From Styela clava (taxonomy: Eukaryota; Chordata; Ascidiacea; Stolidobranchia; Styelidae), in the NCBI RefSeq assembly GCF_964204865.1, contig NC_135254.1, positions 13,955,001-14,019,000 of the forward strand: a DNA stretch of 64,000 nt, in the 5' to 3' direction. Position 1 is the first letter of the stretch. Every line of letters begins with the position of its first letter. A model generated the notes under the pieces. That model saw only the letters and a list, made by a program, of their open reading frames with translations, did not search any database and had not been told where the DNA came from. Made by a program: the position numbers and the translations under genes. Positions 25,356 through 36,193 of this stretch are shown here, piece by piece.

Positions 25356-26804
25356 CTCTATCGGGCTTGTCCATGCCCAATTACTGCATGTGTATATCGT
25401 ATTTTGGGCATGTACAGTAGTACTACATTCTTCATATTTTAAAACACGCAACAGGCGCTGTATTAAACTTGGTTCAAGGCAATTATTTGGGCTATCTTTT
25501 TAAATTTACTCAACATCAGACGCGATCAACTACTCGAGACGTGGCGATCGACGTGTGACCACTCCTGCCTATAAGATAATGAATTTGAATTATAGCGTTT
25601 TATTATCATATAATTACATCGTTGTTTTGAGACTGTAGTGAAGAACATATAGGATTGACAGAAAAAACTTGTTTTCTTATAGAATAAGTATAATACATAG
25701 TAAACTCTCTTCCGATTCATATTCAATTTATGCAGTTTATGCAATTTATGTACAACTTGTAACTCGGCCTTGCGAATCTGAGCTAGGTTCCGCGAAAATA
25801 TAAAATACAAAACAGGAATACTTTAACGTAAACGCCGAAATTGTTGATTGTGTTGTCTCATCGCGAGTAGATGAAAATGGTGAAATACAATTACGAACTA
25901 TCAGATAAAATAGATGACATTACCTTCATTCTAACCTGTTCCGCAAATGGCAGGAACAGGAATATACTGATACTACTATCCTACTGTAGGATTTGTTCAA
26001 AAAGAATTGTTTTAAAACAATTGTTTTAAATCAAGTTTTTTTGCCTGCTTTGTTCAAAATGGCTGTACTATTTGATTTTTTTGTATTAAATAGGTTGAAG
26101 AAAAATGGATGTAAAAACTTGCCAAGCGCTTCCTATTTGCAATAAATCTTTTAAAACGCCACATATATCGATAAAGGCTCATGCACACCTTCTCAAGCTG
26201 TAGTTCAGTGGTTGGCGCAGTAAGACGCAACCGATAAGTCCTGAGGACTTTTAAAATGAGCATAGGTTAGGGTGTCTCATCGCTCGTATAAGTAGATTAC
26301 CGCCGATATAAGAATATTCTTCATTATCGCAACCCACTCGTTTTGCCGAAGGGCTGGCTGCACTTGATCGAATTGCTTTTGTAGTAGGCTCGTGAGCTAA
26401 TTTTCATGATTTTTCTTACTCAAAACGTCTCTCTGATATTTCGGCTCAACATTCCTGGTAAAATCTTATGACTTTGGTGGAGATATAAAGTGGCGATATA
26501 TGTACGCAATAGTGGTAAAAGTCGAAATAAAAAATTTTGCTTACATTTTTGAAAATATAATTCCGGCTGCGTGTGCAGCTGCCAGAATGCAACGTTTTGG
26601 CGTGTAGTTTCGCGGCGATGCAAGGGATATTTCAATGAAAAATACGAAAAATACGAAAAATACAGAAAATTTTTTATTCAAAACAAGCCCTTGTTTTAAA
26701 ACACGATGTTTTTTTTAGAATTGATAAAAAACAAAACCCTAAATTCCTACAGACTATTGACTTTGAAGTTTTTTTTTTATCACGGTAACATAATATGCTT
26801 TAAC
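25356..26804. other. Intergenic, nothing recognised
   Basis: AT-rich sequence. TTTTAAAACAATTGTTTTAAA at 26011 and TTGTTTTAAAACA at about 26690 are short inverted motifs that could be ends of an unrecognised element. No exon is evident. Confidence 0.4.
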
Positions 26805-26983
26805 CAGTGGTGGGATTCAAATTTTTTGTCAGCCGGTTTCTTCACAAAAGTCATATTTTTCAGACGGTTCTGTTACAAACAGAACATTGACAGTAACCAG
26901 TAATGCTAACCGGTTCGTCGATCTCATAAATTCCGTGAGACGGTTCCATAGAATCGGTGCGAACCGGTTGAATCCCACCACTA
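26805..26983. mobile_element. hAT MITE, 179 bp, exact TSD
   Basis: The termini are CAGTGGTGGGATTCAAAT and GGTTGAATCCCACCACTA. It is flanked by identical GCTTTAAC (26797-26804 and 26984-26991). Subterminal AGCCGGTT and GAACCGGTTG mirror each other. It is too short to encode anything. Confidence 0.88.
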
Positions 26984-28924
26984 GCTTTAACAACTTGGTG
27001 ACTATAAAAAAATATTTAATTAATTCTCCGTAAAACTCATATGGTTGCCGAAAGCATCGACCTGCAAAACGCGAGCATATATTTCGAATGGTTTGGATTT
27101 GGACTATGTTATTGTAAATTTTAATCTCCCTAAACTTACAGCATGTTGACGAGAGTGAGAATGAGTAAATAATTTGAACCACAAAAATGCGTGACTGAGT
27201 TATGTCACGCATATTTCAATGATTTTTATCGCAAATGTCAACAAAAATTTAGGTATGTGAAAAATACATTATCTAACACGGATGCCGTGCGCAAGTGAAG
27301 TAGCCTAAAATCAAGATAACAGAATTAGGATATATTTACATTAGGACAAAACCGTTTGTTGTGAAATACGTATTTCATTTTTCGAAGATTTCGGAAGTAA
27401 ATTGAATGTGATTTTTACGTATAGTTAGAAGGGAGATACGTAGGCCACGCACAATTCGATTGATCTTCTGGCATAAATATGAATTTGAAACATAAATTTT
27501 TCAATTACTCACATTTTGGAACAAATGAATTGATTACAGTCAAAGAAATGGAAGTTATTAAATGAATTTGCTATTTTGAATGTGAAGCCTTATTCAGATC
27601 TTCCTATGGAAAATGTTCATCTTATGTAAATTTTTGTATCGGCTCAGATTCATTATTCATGAATTGGGTCAGCTTTCACATATTTACCTTTATGTTCCAT
27701 TTGCGCCAGACTCTGGACTAGTGGTTTTAACTTTTTTGGCGGGGTGTAGCCCCAATAAACATTTCTGGGGCTCAATAAATATCTGTGCAATTGAATATAT
27801 GTTTATTCTAGGATTATATTTGTTACTCTAAAATTGGCCAATCAAAAAAAGTGAAACAACATCTTGGCGCGGAACACCTGAAGGTCTTTGACGGAACGCT
27901 AGTGAACACACATTATATGATTATATCATACCAGTGTATTTGATTATACTTAAACAATATACAGAAAATAATACAGACCACCGGATTAGACTGTAAACTT
28001 CCGAAATCCCTGAGCAGTACTGTCGAAACTCGAATTGAACAACACTGATCTGCAGGGACTGCCGAGTTTTTGTGAGGAACAGAATATATCCATTTCGCCT
28101 TTATCCAGTCTTATTTATCATACTCTGCGTGGCTTGGTGTTACTTAAGATATTCAACTTGCAGCGCCAGAAAAAAATAAATCACCACCAGCCGCTAAGTC
28201 TATCTTTGTAATATGATAATATTCAACATTGCAACAATCGAATATAACTAAGATAACGGACATCTTCCATTCAGCAAAACCAGCCCGTTATGCAATGCAT
28301 CTGACTACACCACAGCACAAGTGACACAAGTAGGTCCAGCGAATCTAGTTTAAGGAAAAAATGTGATACATCCCCAAGCGGAATCGGTTCGATTGGACAT
28401 TGCTGTACAATTATTTCTAAGTCTGCCATTTCAAGATCTTCAAAAACATGTGACTTGTTCCCATGATTACGTCATTCAGAATATCTGTTTATTGATTTTT
28501 AGATAAAAATCAGTTGCTTGATACCTGTCTTGGTACAAAAATGATAAGAATTTTCCAATGACGTTTGTCTATAATAAAATGTTAACTACGGGGCATCAAA
28601 TCCTGTATAGAACTGGATCAAAAATACAGTATTTCATTTAGACTTATTATTTCTCTACCCAAGGCGTGAAAAATTATCGGAACATATGCTCATGGTCACC
28701 CAATGTCTGAGTCACTACGACTACAGCTGCTACAGGGTTAATGCTCACTGCCAGAACAGTACTGCTGACCTTCGGCCTTTAATAGTCCATATGTTATAAC
28801 TGATATTGTATTAAGCGAACTGTTAAGGGTAGTTGGAACATTTTAGATATGATGGGATTTTCATATTTATCCCAATGACAGGAAAAGCCGATAGTTCCCA
28901 TACATTTGCATCCGCATATTTCAT
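26984..28924. other. Intergenic, nothing recognised
   Basis: AT-rich with no supported exon. At 27719 a sequence (CTAGTGGTTTTAACTTTTTTGGCGGGG) resembles one hAT terminus, but I cannot find its partner. Confidence 0.4.
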
Positions 28925-29290
28925 CACCCGGTTCCATTACATTTGAACCCACGTACATTTGAACCCATGACAATTTCACCTGTATGCTATTGCACCTATG
29001 GAATTTTTTTTGTTTCACGGATAGGTAAACCCATACTAACCCTAACCCATGGGTTTTATCACCCGCATATAGATTCAACCCGTGGATATACGCATGGGTT
29101 CAAATGTACATGGGTTCAAATGTACGGTCACCTCATCACCCACATACAGATTGTCCCCATACACATTTGCGGCTTAGTACATTTGAAACCACCGACGTTT
29201 GCATCCATGTACATTTGCACCCATGTAAATTTGCACCCACGGATATTTGCACCCAAGTACATTTGCACCCAGTGCATTTTCAACCGCGGA
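28925..29290. repeat. Imperfect minisatellite with CCCATGTACATTTG-type unit
   Basis: About twenty degenerate copies of a 16-18 bp unit built on (A/C)CCCA.GTACATTTG.A occur here, some inverted (CATGGGTTCAAATGTACA near 29090). The periodicity keeps several frames open on both strands, which explains the overlapping short frames. I do not take these as genes. Confidence 0.75.
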
Positions 29291-29427
29291 CATATGCAGT
29301 TTTTTTTATATTCGCTCAAGATGAGTGAACTTGATGTTCAAGGCAGTCGACAAGTAGCCTAACCTACTAGAGGTTACTTGGACCCCGACGGGAGTATTCC
29401 AAGGAGAAGTGTGGTAACAGCTGCATG

Positions 29428-29936
29428 CAGTGGCTTAGCAAGAGCCTCCCCCCCCCCCCCGCAAAAATATTTTGTGGAAATGACCCTAAAAACTCTCGGA
29501 CATAAACTAAAACAACGCTTTTTTATTTCGTCAAAAAGCAATGACATGTCGCTATTAGATGGCAGTGGTAATCTAAAATTTGCCGTTTATTTTGGTTACT
29601 TTAATTTTTTTCATACGTTCTTCCTCTTCTGCCCTTTTTTCGCGTTTCTGTGCGCCACTGAGAGGTTTTGCTTTCGACATCATTCTGACAGTCTTCGTAA
29701 TTTTGCCGGTGCGATCAAACCACAAGACGCCGAAAATCGACGATTCCCTGGCATTGTTACGTAACAAAACGATTTTAACAGAACTAACATCAACGTTATA
29801 AGATGTGCATTACTGGTTTTGCAATGCAGCTTTTGGTTTTGCGGCCTGAATTTCTAAATTCTAACCGCTTGGGCCCCTTTGCGCTGTGGGCCCTCCCGCG
29901 ACCGCGCGGGTTGCGGGGGTGGATGCTACGCCACTG
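29428..29936. mobile_element. hAT-type element, 509 bp, exact TSD
   Basis: It begins CAGTGGCTTAGCAAGAGCC and ends GGATGCTACGCCACTG. It is flanked by identical GCTGCATG (29420-29427 and 29937-29944). A run of about 14 C lies near the left end, and GGGGGTGG at the right mirrors it. A fragment of an hAT protein N-terminus lies inside on the - strand. Confidence 0.87.
29573..29680 (-). pseudogene. hAT (ZMYM1/TTF-finger type) transposase N-terminal scrap
   Basis: On the - strand the frame reads SKAKPLSGAQKREKRAEEEE and then a Lys-rich stretch. This resembles the start of TTF-type zinc-finger/ZMYM1-like hAT proteins, which commonly open with a K.LSGAQKRK motif. Nothing downstream continues the protein, so this is an internally deleted derivative. 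Confidence 0.55.
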
Positions 29937-29944
29937 GCTGCATG

Positions 29945-31001
29945 GTAATCAACATTAAATGAAAAGTGCGTTTTCAATGCTTGACGGCGCCGTCCGAATT
30001 GTCATTTGAAAAAATGAACTAACAATCATATCTTATCACAGTAAATACGTCAAAAACGATACAAAAAAAAAATTTCGTGAAAATATCACTTTGCCCACTA
30101 TGGTGTACATCTGGGAAGCGTTTTGTTTGATAAAACTCGCACCTGCTGATTTCCCGTGGAAAATTTTTAGGGATACTAAAATGTGATGACTCATCGAAAA
30201 CGTTATAAAGTGGTGAGTCAACAAAACCCTCACGCTTTATTCGAGATTTGCCAAGGCGCCTCATTTTGCGCCGCGCTGTTCTTGTTCAGACCAGTATACC
30301 GGTCCTGATTCTTAAAATGAGTTATTCATAATTTTATCACGTCTATTCAATAAATGTTTGTATTAATCCCTTGTTGGAGATATACTACCGTTTCCAGCTT
30401 TTAAAAACCTGGGAATCGAACGGGTCCCGGTAAGTATCACATCAATGTTCTTCTGCAAATTATTAATGAAGTGAGAGTTCAATGCGTTGTGAATGATCAC
30501 CGGCTAGATTGCGTATTGTGGTGGTTGTCACGTTCACATATCAGTAATGAGTAAAAAGCCCACTGTTCGAAATTGGGAGAAAGCAAATACTTTACTCTAA
30601 ATTTGCTGTGACGTTTTTTCACGTATATGGAGTGACAATTTCTTTTACCTTCATGTACAAATGTACCTCAACGATTAAAAGTGTGCAAAATATATAGATC
30701 GATGTACACAAGTACAGAAATTTATGCTTGGTTTGATAATGCATCCCAAAGTGGATCTTTTGTATAAAGCCCTTTCCACTCATTCAAAGATGTGAAAAAA
30801 CACGTTTTAAAATAAGAAATTAGTAATTATTCAGTTAGGGTTTGAGTTAGGAATGATCTGAATTTCCAGCGCAATCTATATTCCTAACCCTAACCGGATA
30901 ATTACTGATATTGAGCGTTGGCGAGGGCGTATGTTTGGCGGGGGCTTCCTACAAAAATCCCTCATAGTTGTACGTCACTCGAATATCTTTCATGTGTACA
31001 G
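29945..31001. other. Intergenic, nothing recognised
   Basis: No supported exon or transposon boundary. CCTAACCCTAACC at 30884 with its inverse TTAGGGTTTGAGTTAGG near 30836 makes a short telomere-like inverted pair. Confidence 0.4.
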
Positions 31002-31158
31002 GAAAATCACTAAACACCCACAACAACAGACTACATTGCAGAAACTCGTCTACAGCATTAGATTGAGTTTTAAAGCGGAGATAACTGAAGGAACAATCAC
31101 AAAAGGGGAAGCCGGTTTGGATAAAGTATCGGCACAGCAATATATAAACACATTTCAG
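31002..31158 (+). CDS. Orphan exon-like segment, function unknown
   Basis: An acceptor (GTGTACAG) precedes a 157-base segment that is open in one frame and ends at a strong donor (TTTCAG then GTAAGAG). The phase is 2 in, 0 out, and it encodes 52 residues. The peptide (LVYSIRLSFKAEITEG, then GLDKVSAQQYINTFQ) is mixed polar/hydrophobic and not low-complexity. I do not recognise the family and could not find neighbouring exons. It might join 38830-38913 (phase 0 acceptor, same strand), which would place the GNAT gene inside its intron on the other strand. Confidence 0.35.
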
Positions 31159-31572
31159 GTAAGAGAGATAGTTATGTCAAAGATTTAGTGGAAAAATTGA
31201 CGCCATAGAGCAATATTGCATACAAATCGCTAATGCACATTCTACGAGGTCAATAAAGAAATATATTGACGATTCTAATGGCATTGTCTGATAATAGCAG
31301 ATATGTAACTAGAAGCAATCTCAAATTTTGCTAAATTAGGATTGTGAGCAAGCAAACAGGATTATCATTGAGAAATATAAGCATCGAGCTAAAAAATATT
31401 TATCGCTTAAATAACAAAATGAAAAGAGCGATGTATTGCATCTTTAACAACTAATTGAATACTTCTTATACCATTTAATATTACGCCAGTGACTAATAAC
31501 GCAGACTATTTCTTTTCAAATGGAAAACCATTCTTTTTCTTTATTTGAATTTCTTAGTTACACATATATGGT

Positions 31573-31826
31573 GGCCCATCGTTGTCACAGGTAAAATTTT
31601 AAAAAAAATGAAAAATTAAATGAAAAACCCAAAATAAAAGTAAAATAAAAAACTAGGTCTGAAAAAACATAAAAAAAAATGCAAAAAATAATTAAAAATA
31701 AAAACGAAAATAAAATGAAAACGAAATAAAAAAGAGCAAAAAAAAAAAATGAAAAAAAAAACGTGAATAAAAAAGAAATATAAACGGTTGACAACGATGG
31801 GCCGCCTCGTGGCCCATCGTTGTCAC
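31573..31826. repeat. Foldback/direct repeat pair around an A-rich tract
   Basis: GGCCCATCGTTGTCAC occurs at 31573-31588 and 31811-31826 as exact direct copies. An inverted copy (TTGACAACGATGGGCC) lies at 31789-31804. Between them are about 195 bases that are almost all A with scattered G and T on this strand. A weaker echo (GGACCAATGTTGTCATG) lies at 31861. The small inverted hairpin at the right end and direct repeat at the left suggest an unclassified element. Confidence 0.65.
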
Positions 31827-32607
31827 GCGTTTTTATTTTGAGAAAATTTGCTCCGGCTTGGGACCAATGTTGTCATGCATAATCCTACGCGCACAAACGG
31901 TGTTCCCTGGGTTTCTAACTCATTACTGATTTTCTTGAGCAATATTCAATAAATTTGATATGCAAATATTCTATAAATTCTCCATGATACAAGTTCAACT
32001 AGAAGTAATATACAGTATATATTTAAAATATTGATAAGAGAATATAGAATTGAACACGGAAATTCGAAAAATTTGTTTTTACGTGTAAAAGGTAATTGAA
32101 TTGGAGAATTCTGCTTAAATGCTCAGTCGTCCGGACACTCGTGCGATACCGATATCGTCTGATCGTACCCGGTACCCAGCATACAGTCACTCATGAAACG
32201 AGTGGGAGATACGGATAGTCTAGTAGAATGATATGGTGAATCAAGGGATGGATTGAAATAAATGGTTGAGCCCGCGCGATTCATCATTCGTCTGGATAAA
32301 TTGTATTTTTCGCTATAAAGCTATTAAAGTTTTTTATGGGGAACGGTAGACTGCAGTGCCTGATCTGGTAATACATAAGTGACTCGGATTATTTGGTATT
32401 TCAATTCACGTCAAAACTGAATCATGAAGAATAGATCATCGTCATATGACCTGATATCGGTACCCTGATACAGGTACTGGCCGCATATGATTTACGGGGA
32501 ATTGATAATTTGTTTTGTCCTCCGTGTCCACAGATTTGAGCTTAGCTCTCTGGTTGAATTTAATTTCAGTTTTTGAAAATAAATCACAAAAACAACCCAA
32601 CTGGTAT

Positions 32608-32945
32608 GTTATGTCTGGGACGAAAAAGAAGAATCGTGAGGATGAAAATCGGAAATACCAAAAAGGATGGGGAAGAGTTGTACTTCTTTGTTCAAGTAAG
32701 AGACAGCGCTGTATGCTTAATATGCCGCGAATGAGTCTTATAGTTTGAACAGACACTTCCATCCCAGGCACAGCGAAATTACCAACCTAAGTGCTGGGGT
32801 GCGAGAGGTCAAGCTACAGTTGCTGAAAAGCAATATGAGAACTCAGCAAAAAAATTTTCTGAAGCCTTTAGCAGAATCAACCGCAATTGTTAATGCTAGT
32901 TTGCGCATATGTCTCACTATTGCAAAAAAAAAACGCCAATGTATA
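32608..32945 (+). pseudogene. hAT transposase N-terminal remnant (GTF2IRD2-like)
   Basis: Across two frames the translation shows ENRKYQKGW, then FFVQVRDSAVCLICRE, then a region ending VKLQLLKSNMRTQQKNF. This order matches the GTF2IRD2/ZBED-type hAT transposase start: a FQ..W..YFF block, a C2H2-type finger beginning VCLIC, then a helix with L...QQ..F. Stops and a frame change break it. No element boundary was found. Confidence 0.55.
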
Positions 32946-33119
32946 ATATTACTTGAATGTTGTGCATTAAAGTTTAGTTGAATTTCATGGTGTGAAGTCA
33001 AGACAAGGCTGTTCATGACAACCATTGCGGTGATACCTAGAGCCTCTAACCATTTTCGAAACATTCTTATATTGGAGAAGGCAAAAACCGCTTCGAGGTT
33101 GAGGCGCAGTTCTTACTAC

Positions 33120-33545
33120 TTCATGGCAGCTCCCGCCACGAACGAACCGATGGCGGCTCTTGCCATGGTTTATGGCACTATTACCGGTATATTCACAAAG
33201 TCATGTGCACCAGATTTTAGTTTATCATGCGGAATTATATCTACCTAAACCCGAAACCTAAACCCAAATCCATCAAAACTGTATTCATAAGAAAAAGATT
33301 CCAACCCACCCAATATTTGTCACCATCAGGGGCAACCTGCCACTACAGCCGACATGCCGTGGTTACGGCAGCAAAGTTTTACCCGCCATTGGTTTTCAAT
33401 TTACCCGCCATTGGTACCCACTTTGCTGCCGTGGTAACGGCATCTCGCCATTGGTTTGTGGCAGATAAAAAGTCAGTCGCCACGGGTTTGGCCATAGCGG
33501 CCATGGTTTGGAAATTCCGCTATGGTTTTGCGGCAGCTTCAGACG
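33120..33545. repeat. Repeat built on GCCATTGG / GCCATGG motifs
   Basis: CCGCCATTGG occurs three times between 33388 and 33450 (one copy as TCGCCATTGG). An inverted pair CCGTGGTTACGGCAGCAAAG (33357) and CTTTGCTGCCGTGGTAACGG (33421) frames the first part. GGCGGCTCTTGCCATGGTTT and GCGGCCATGGTTT recur either side. The block is GC-richer than its surroundings and lies just downstream of the GNAT gene. Its class is unknown. Confidence 0.5.
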
Positions 33546-33625
33546 CCGCAAAATACATAATACTACACTTGCCGATGTTACTTTTCCTAACATAAGTAGG
33601 ACTTTGAATCAATAGAAACATTATA

Positions 33626-36193
33626 TTAATCAATGTCTTTCACCATCCAAGCACAAATTTTATGCGGTTCTTGTATCTTTTCGAATATTTTGTTTCCAGT
33701 GAGAGGATCAATATATTCGTGATAAGATACATTCCCTCTCTGTTTGTATCCAAGTTTTGTTGTTGCCATAATTGTGAAAGCACTAGTGCAAATTACTGAG
33801 AGATATAAACAACTATTCTTTTTCGCAAGTTCTTCAGTCCTGGAAATAACAAACGCGATTAAACAAGATATTTCGGGGGTCTTGGGTCTGACAAATTACC
33901 TCAACTTTTCAGAAAGGAATTCAAATATCCATTTACTTGTTTTCTGAATATTAACTCGGGCAATCGTCGTTAAAACATTTAGTCTCTAAAATTTGGAAAT
34001 TGTCGATGAAATGAATTGGGCGAACCAACTGACAAGTTGTTGATTCTTGGTTTGTATTATCTTATATTATCATTAGTCAATAGAAGTTCAAATATGGCGC
34101 AAATCTTCAATACCTTTTGTAAAGATGAGTTGCAATACCACGGTTTGTGAAGTCTTGTCTCACGGCCGTCAAAAATAGTTCGAGATAATGATCTGACCCG
34201 AACTCTTCACAGAGTTCTTTTTTGTGGATAGATTTTAGAAACTGTGAAGTTCAGATATAAGTTAGTATCTTTGAATCATATTATAACGAAAATTTGCGAT
34301 GCAGTCATTCAACTAAAATAATATTATTCGGATTTTGCTAATATTTGAGGACCATATAACTAACATATAAATTTAAAAAATATGTTCGCGTTCCTAAGGT
34401 TTTCTGTTAGAGCGTTTCAATGTCTGAAAACTCTGGGTCTATAAATATACAGAAATAAAATGAACTATTTATAAACACTCAAATTATCAATCAGTTTATT
34501 TTTGTATTCGTCCAGTGCACGACAAAACCATAATTTTCATTTGGTGAATATAAAACTACAGGTATAAGGGTAATTGCAATGCAGAAGGCGTCTATAACGC
34601 GCCCTGCCTTTTTTTTTTCAAGCATTCCATGTCTCTAGCCGCGTTGAAAATGATGCTCAAATTTTAGAATACGCTTTCAATTTACAGGGGTACATAAATA
34701 TAAGAATCTGATTTGAAGAAAAATGCATTTGAAAAAATATTTATTACTGTTTACAGAATCAAAATGTAATTCCTCTATTTGCTTTTGACAGGAGTACATT
34801 CTTACACTTATGCTGTATATCATTTTCAATTGGAGGAAAAATTATTGGGCCAAGGCATACCTGCACTGATTCGACAATAAATGCTCAAAATACTGGATGA
34901 GAGACTATTCATTAAAATATCGTATCTTAGTACATAATATGAGTAATAATTGCTACCAGAATAATTAATTTAATTAGTTAAAATAATGCGACCAACCACC
35001 AAAAGTTGCTTCATTTCCAGTGGCTGATTTTCAAACGGAGGTAGAATTGGTTTCTCCATGCCACTAAGTAAATTGATTCGTACTGCACACATTTCTCCTG
35101 ATGATTTTTTGTACACGCCGATACTGACACCATATGATATTGCTGTCTGGAAAAAGATATCAATGATATGTCTGGAATTTTCTGAAAAGGTTCCTAAGTT
35201 AGATTTAGGGAAATTTGACCGACTAGTCTTCTATAATTAGGCTTAATAAATTACAAGAGAGCTATGCTCAAATATATGGACACGTAGCGCCACCCAATGG
35301 CAATAATTTTGATGACGTCATAGCAAAAAAAAAATAATAGCCTTCTGGAGAAAAATTTTATCTTTAACCACTGAAAATTTCAAAGCAATTGGTCCAGTAT
35401 TCGAAGAGAAAAGCGATTTTTTAAAAATGGAGACGGAGACAAATAACAATAACCTGGCCCGACCCGACCTGGCGCGGCGGTGTGGCTCAATGGGCTAAGC
35501 GTTAGGAATACGCTCGCCACCGCACCTCTAACTGCTCTGCGTGGGTTCGCAGGTTCGAATTCCATGCAGGGATGGTTATGTGCGAGAGGATTGCTGGACT
35601 CCTCGCCGTCGTTGGGTGGTTCACGTAACCGCTGGTCGGTTACGGCTTCCTCCACCACCAAGTCCATGCTTCCGAAAACAAACAATACAGTAAATATAAT
35701 CCCATACCCGACTTGGAATGGTAACCGGACGAGAGGCCGTGGTTCGCCATATGGATAAGCCGTATTATCGGCTTTCCTCTCCCCCGGGATAAATATGTAA
35801 ATCCTATCCTATCCTAATAACAACAAAATTTCGAAACGATCGTTATGTCCACTTCGTGTCCAATAACACTTTTATTTCAACTCCGACTCACTGGCATACT
35901 GTTTACGTCAAAAGGTTGACTCTGTCTCTCGATTTTAACCCCGATATAAAGATGTCGATCCATCTCTCTGCTTCTGACGAACTTTTCTCATTCTAAAGTT
36001 AATAGTATTCTTAGTAGCCTCGCACTACTTTTACCTTGATTAACGGAGAAAAATATTCTTCAAAAGTTCCCCTTTGAATATTCAAGTGAAAAGTAGTAGG
36101 CTCTTTTGTTGCAAAATTTTCAAGTATAAATTCCATTGTTGTTGTAAAATCTTGAGCTTCCAAGATTCGGTATTCAATATCTGAATCCGACAT
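33626..36193 (-). CDS. GNAT N-acetyltransferase, arylalkylamine/dopamine N-acetyltransferase-like
   Basis: A complete four-exon gene on the - strand: 36193-36035 (ATG), 35230-35000, 34241-34114 and 33839-33626 (TAA), 243 residues, with phases 0, 0 and 2. It would transfer an acetyl group from acetyl-CoA to a small amine in the cytosol. Exon 1 opens with IEYRILEAQDF and EFILENF, the usual first strand and helix of invertebrate AANAT-like proteins. Exon 2 has the central strands GVSIGVY and MCAVRINLL. Exon 3 holds the CoA-binding loop VRQDFTNRGIATHLY. Exon 4 has the YHEYIDPLTGNKIFEK-IQEPHK ending typical of the group. The length matches the family. An oddity is that the canonical Q/RxxGxG/A loop has Thr in the first position (TNRGIA). 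Intron 1 (35231-36034) contains a dispersed repeat split by a SINE. The substrate cannot be told from sequence. Confidence 0.85.
35254..35870. repeat. Dispersed repeat, copy 1, split by a SINE
   Basis: 35254-35459 plus 35816-35870 match 38529-38773 closely: shared AGAGCTATGCTCAAATATATGG, GATGACGTCATAG, CTTTAACCACTGAAAATTTC and CGATCGTTATGTCCAC. The SINE at 35472-35815 interrupts this copy. The block reading TCAAAGCAATTGGTCCAGTATTCGAAGAGAAAAGCG looks like a LINE or SINE 3' domain, but I cannot name it. Confidence 0.75.
35472..35815 (+). repeat. tRNA-derived SINE, full copy
   Basis: The head is tRNA-like: A box GTGGCTCAATGGGCTAAGC (35482-35500) and B box GGTTCGAATTC (35552-35562), with a long variable arm as in Leu/Ser tRNAs. 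The body has CCTCGCCGTCGTTGGGTGG and CCTCCACCACCAAGTCCATG, and the tail is repeated ATCCT. It is nearly identical to 45323-45655. The - strand keeps an open frame of about 95 codons in both copies, a by-product of their similarity. Confidence 0.9.

Noticed and set aside
29104..29328. Overlapping open frames on both strands with many His/Pro/Thr
   Set aside because: They arise from the minisatellite unit. All phases look alike and there are no splice or start signals.
30836..30900. CCTAACCCTAACC-type motif resembling telomere repeats
   Set aside because: Only about two units are present, with an inverted partner nearby. That is too short to indicate a telomeric relic.
35482..35570. A and B boxes suggesting a tRNA gene
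   Set aside because: The cloverleaf cannot be closed properly and the sequence continues into a SINE body, so it is a tRNA-derived repeat head.
35380..35685. Open frame of 101 codons on the - strand, with a similar one at 45317-45595
   Set aside because: Both lie wholly in nearly identical SINE copies. The shared peptide reflects SINE similarity, not a gene.
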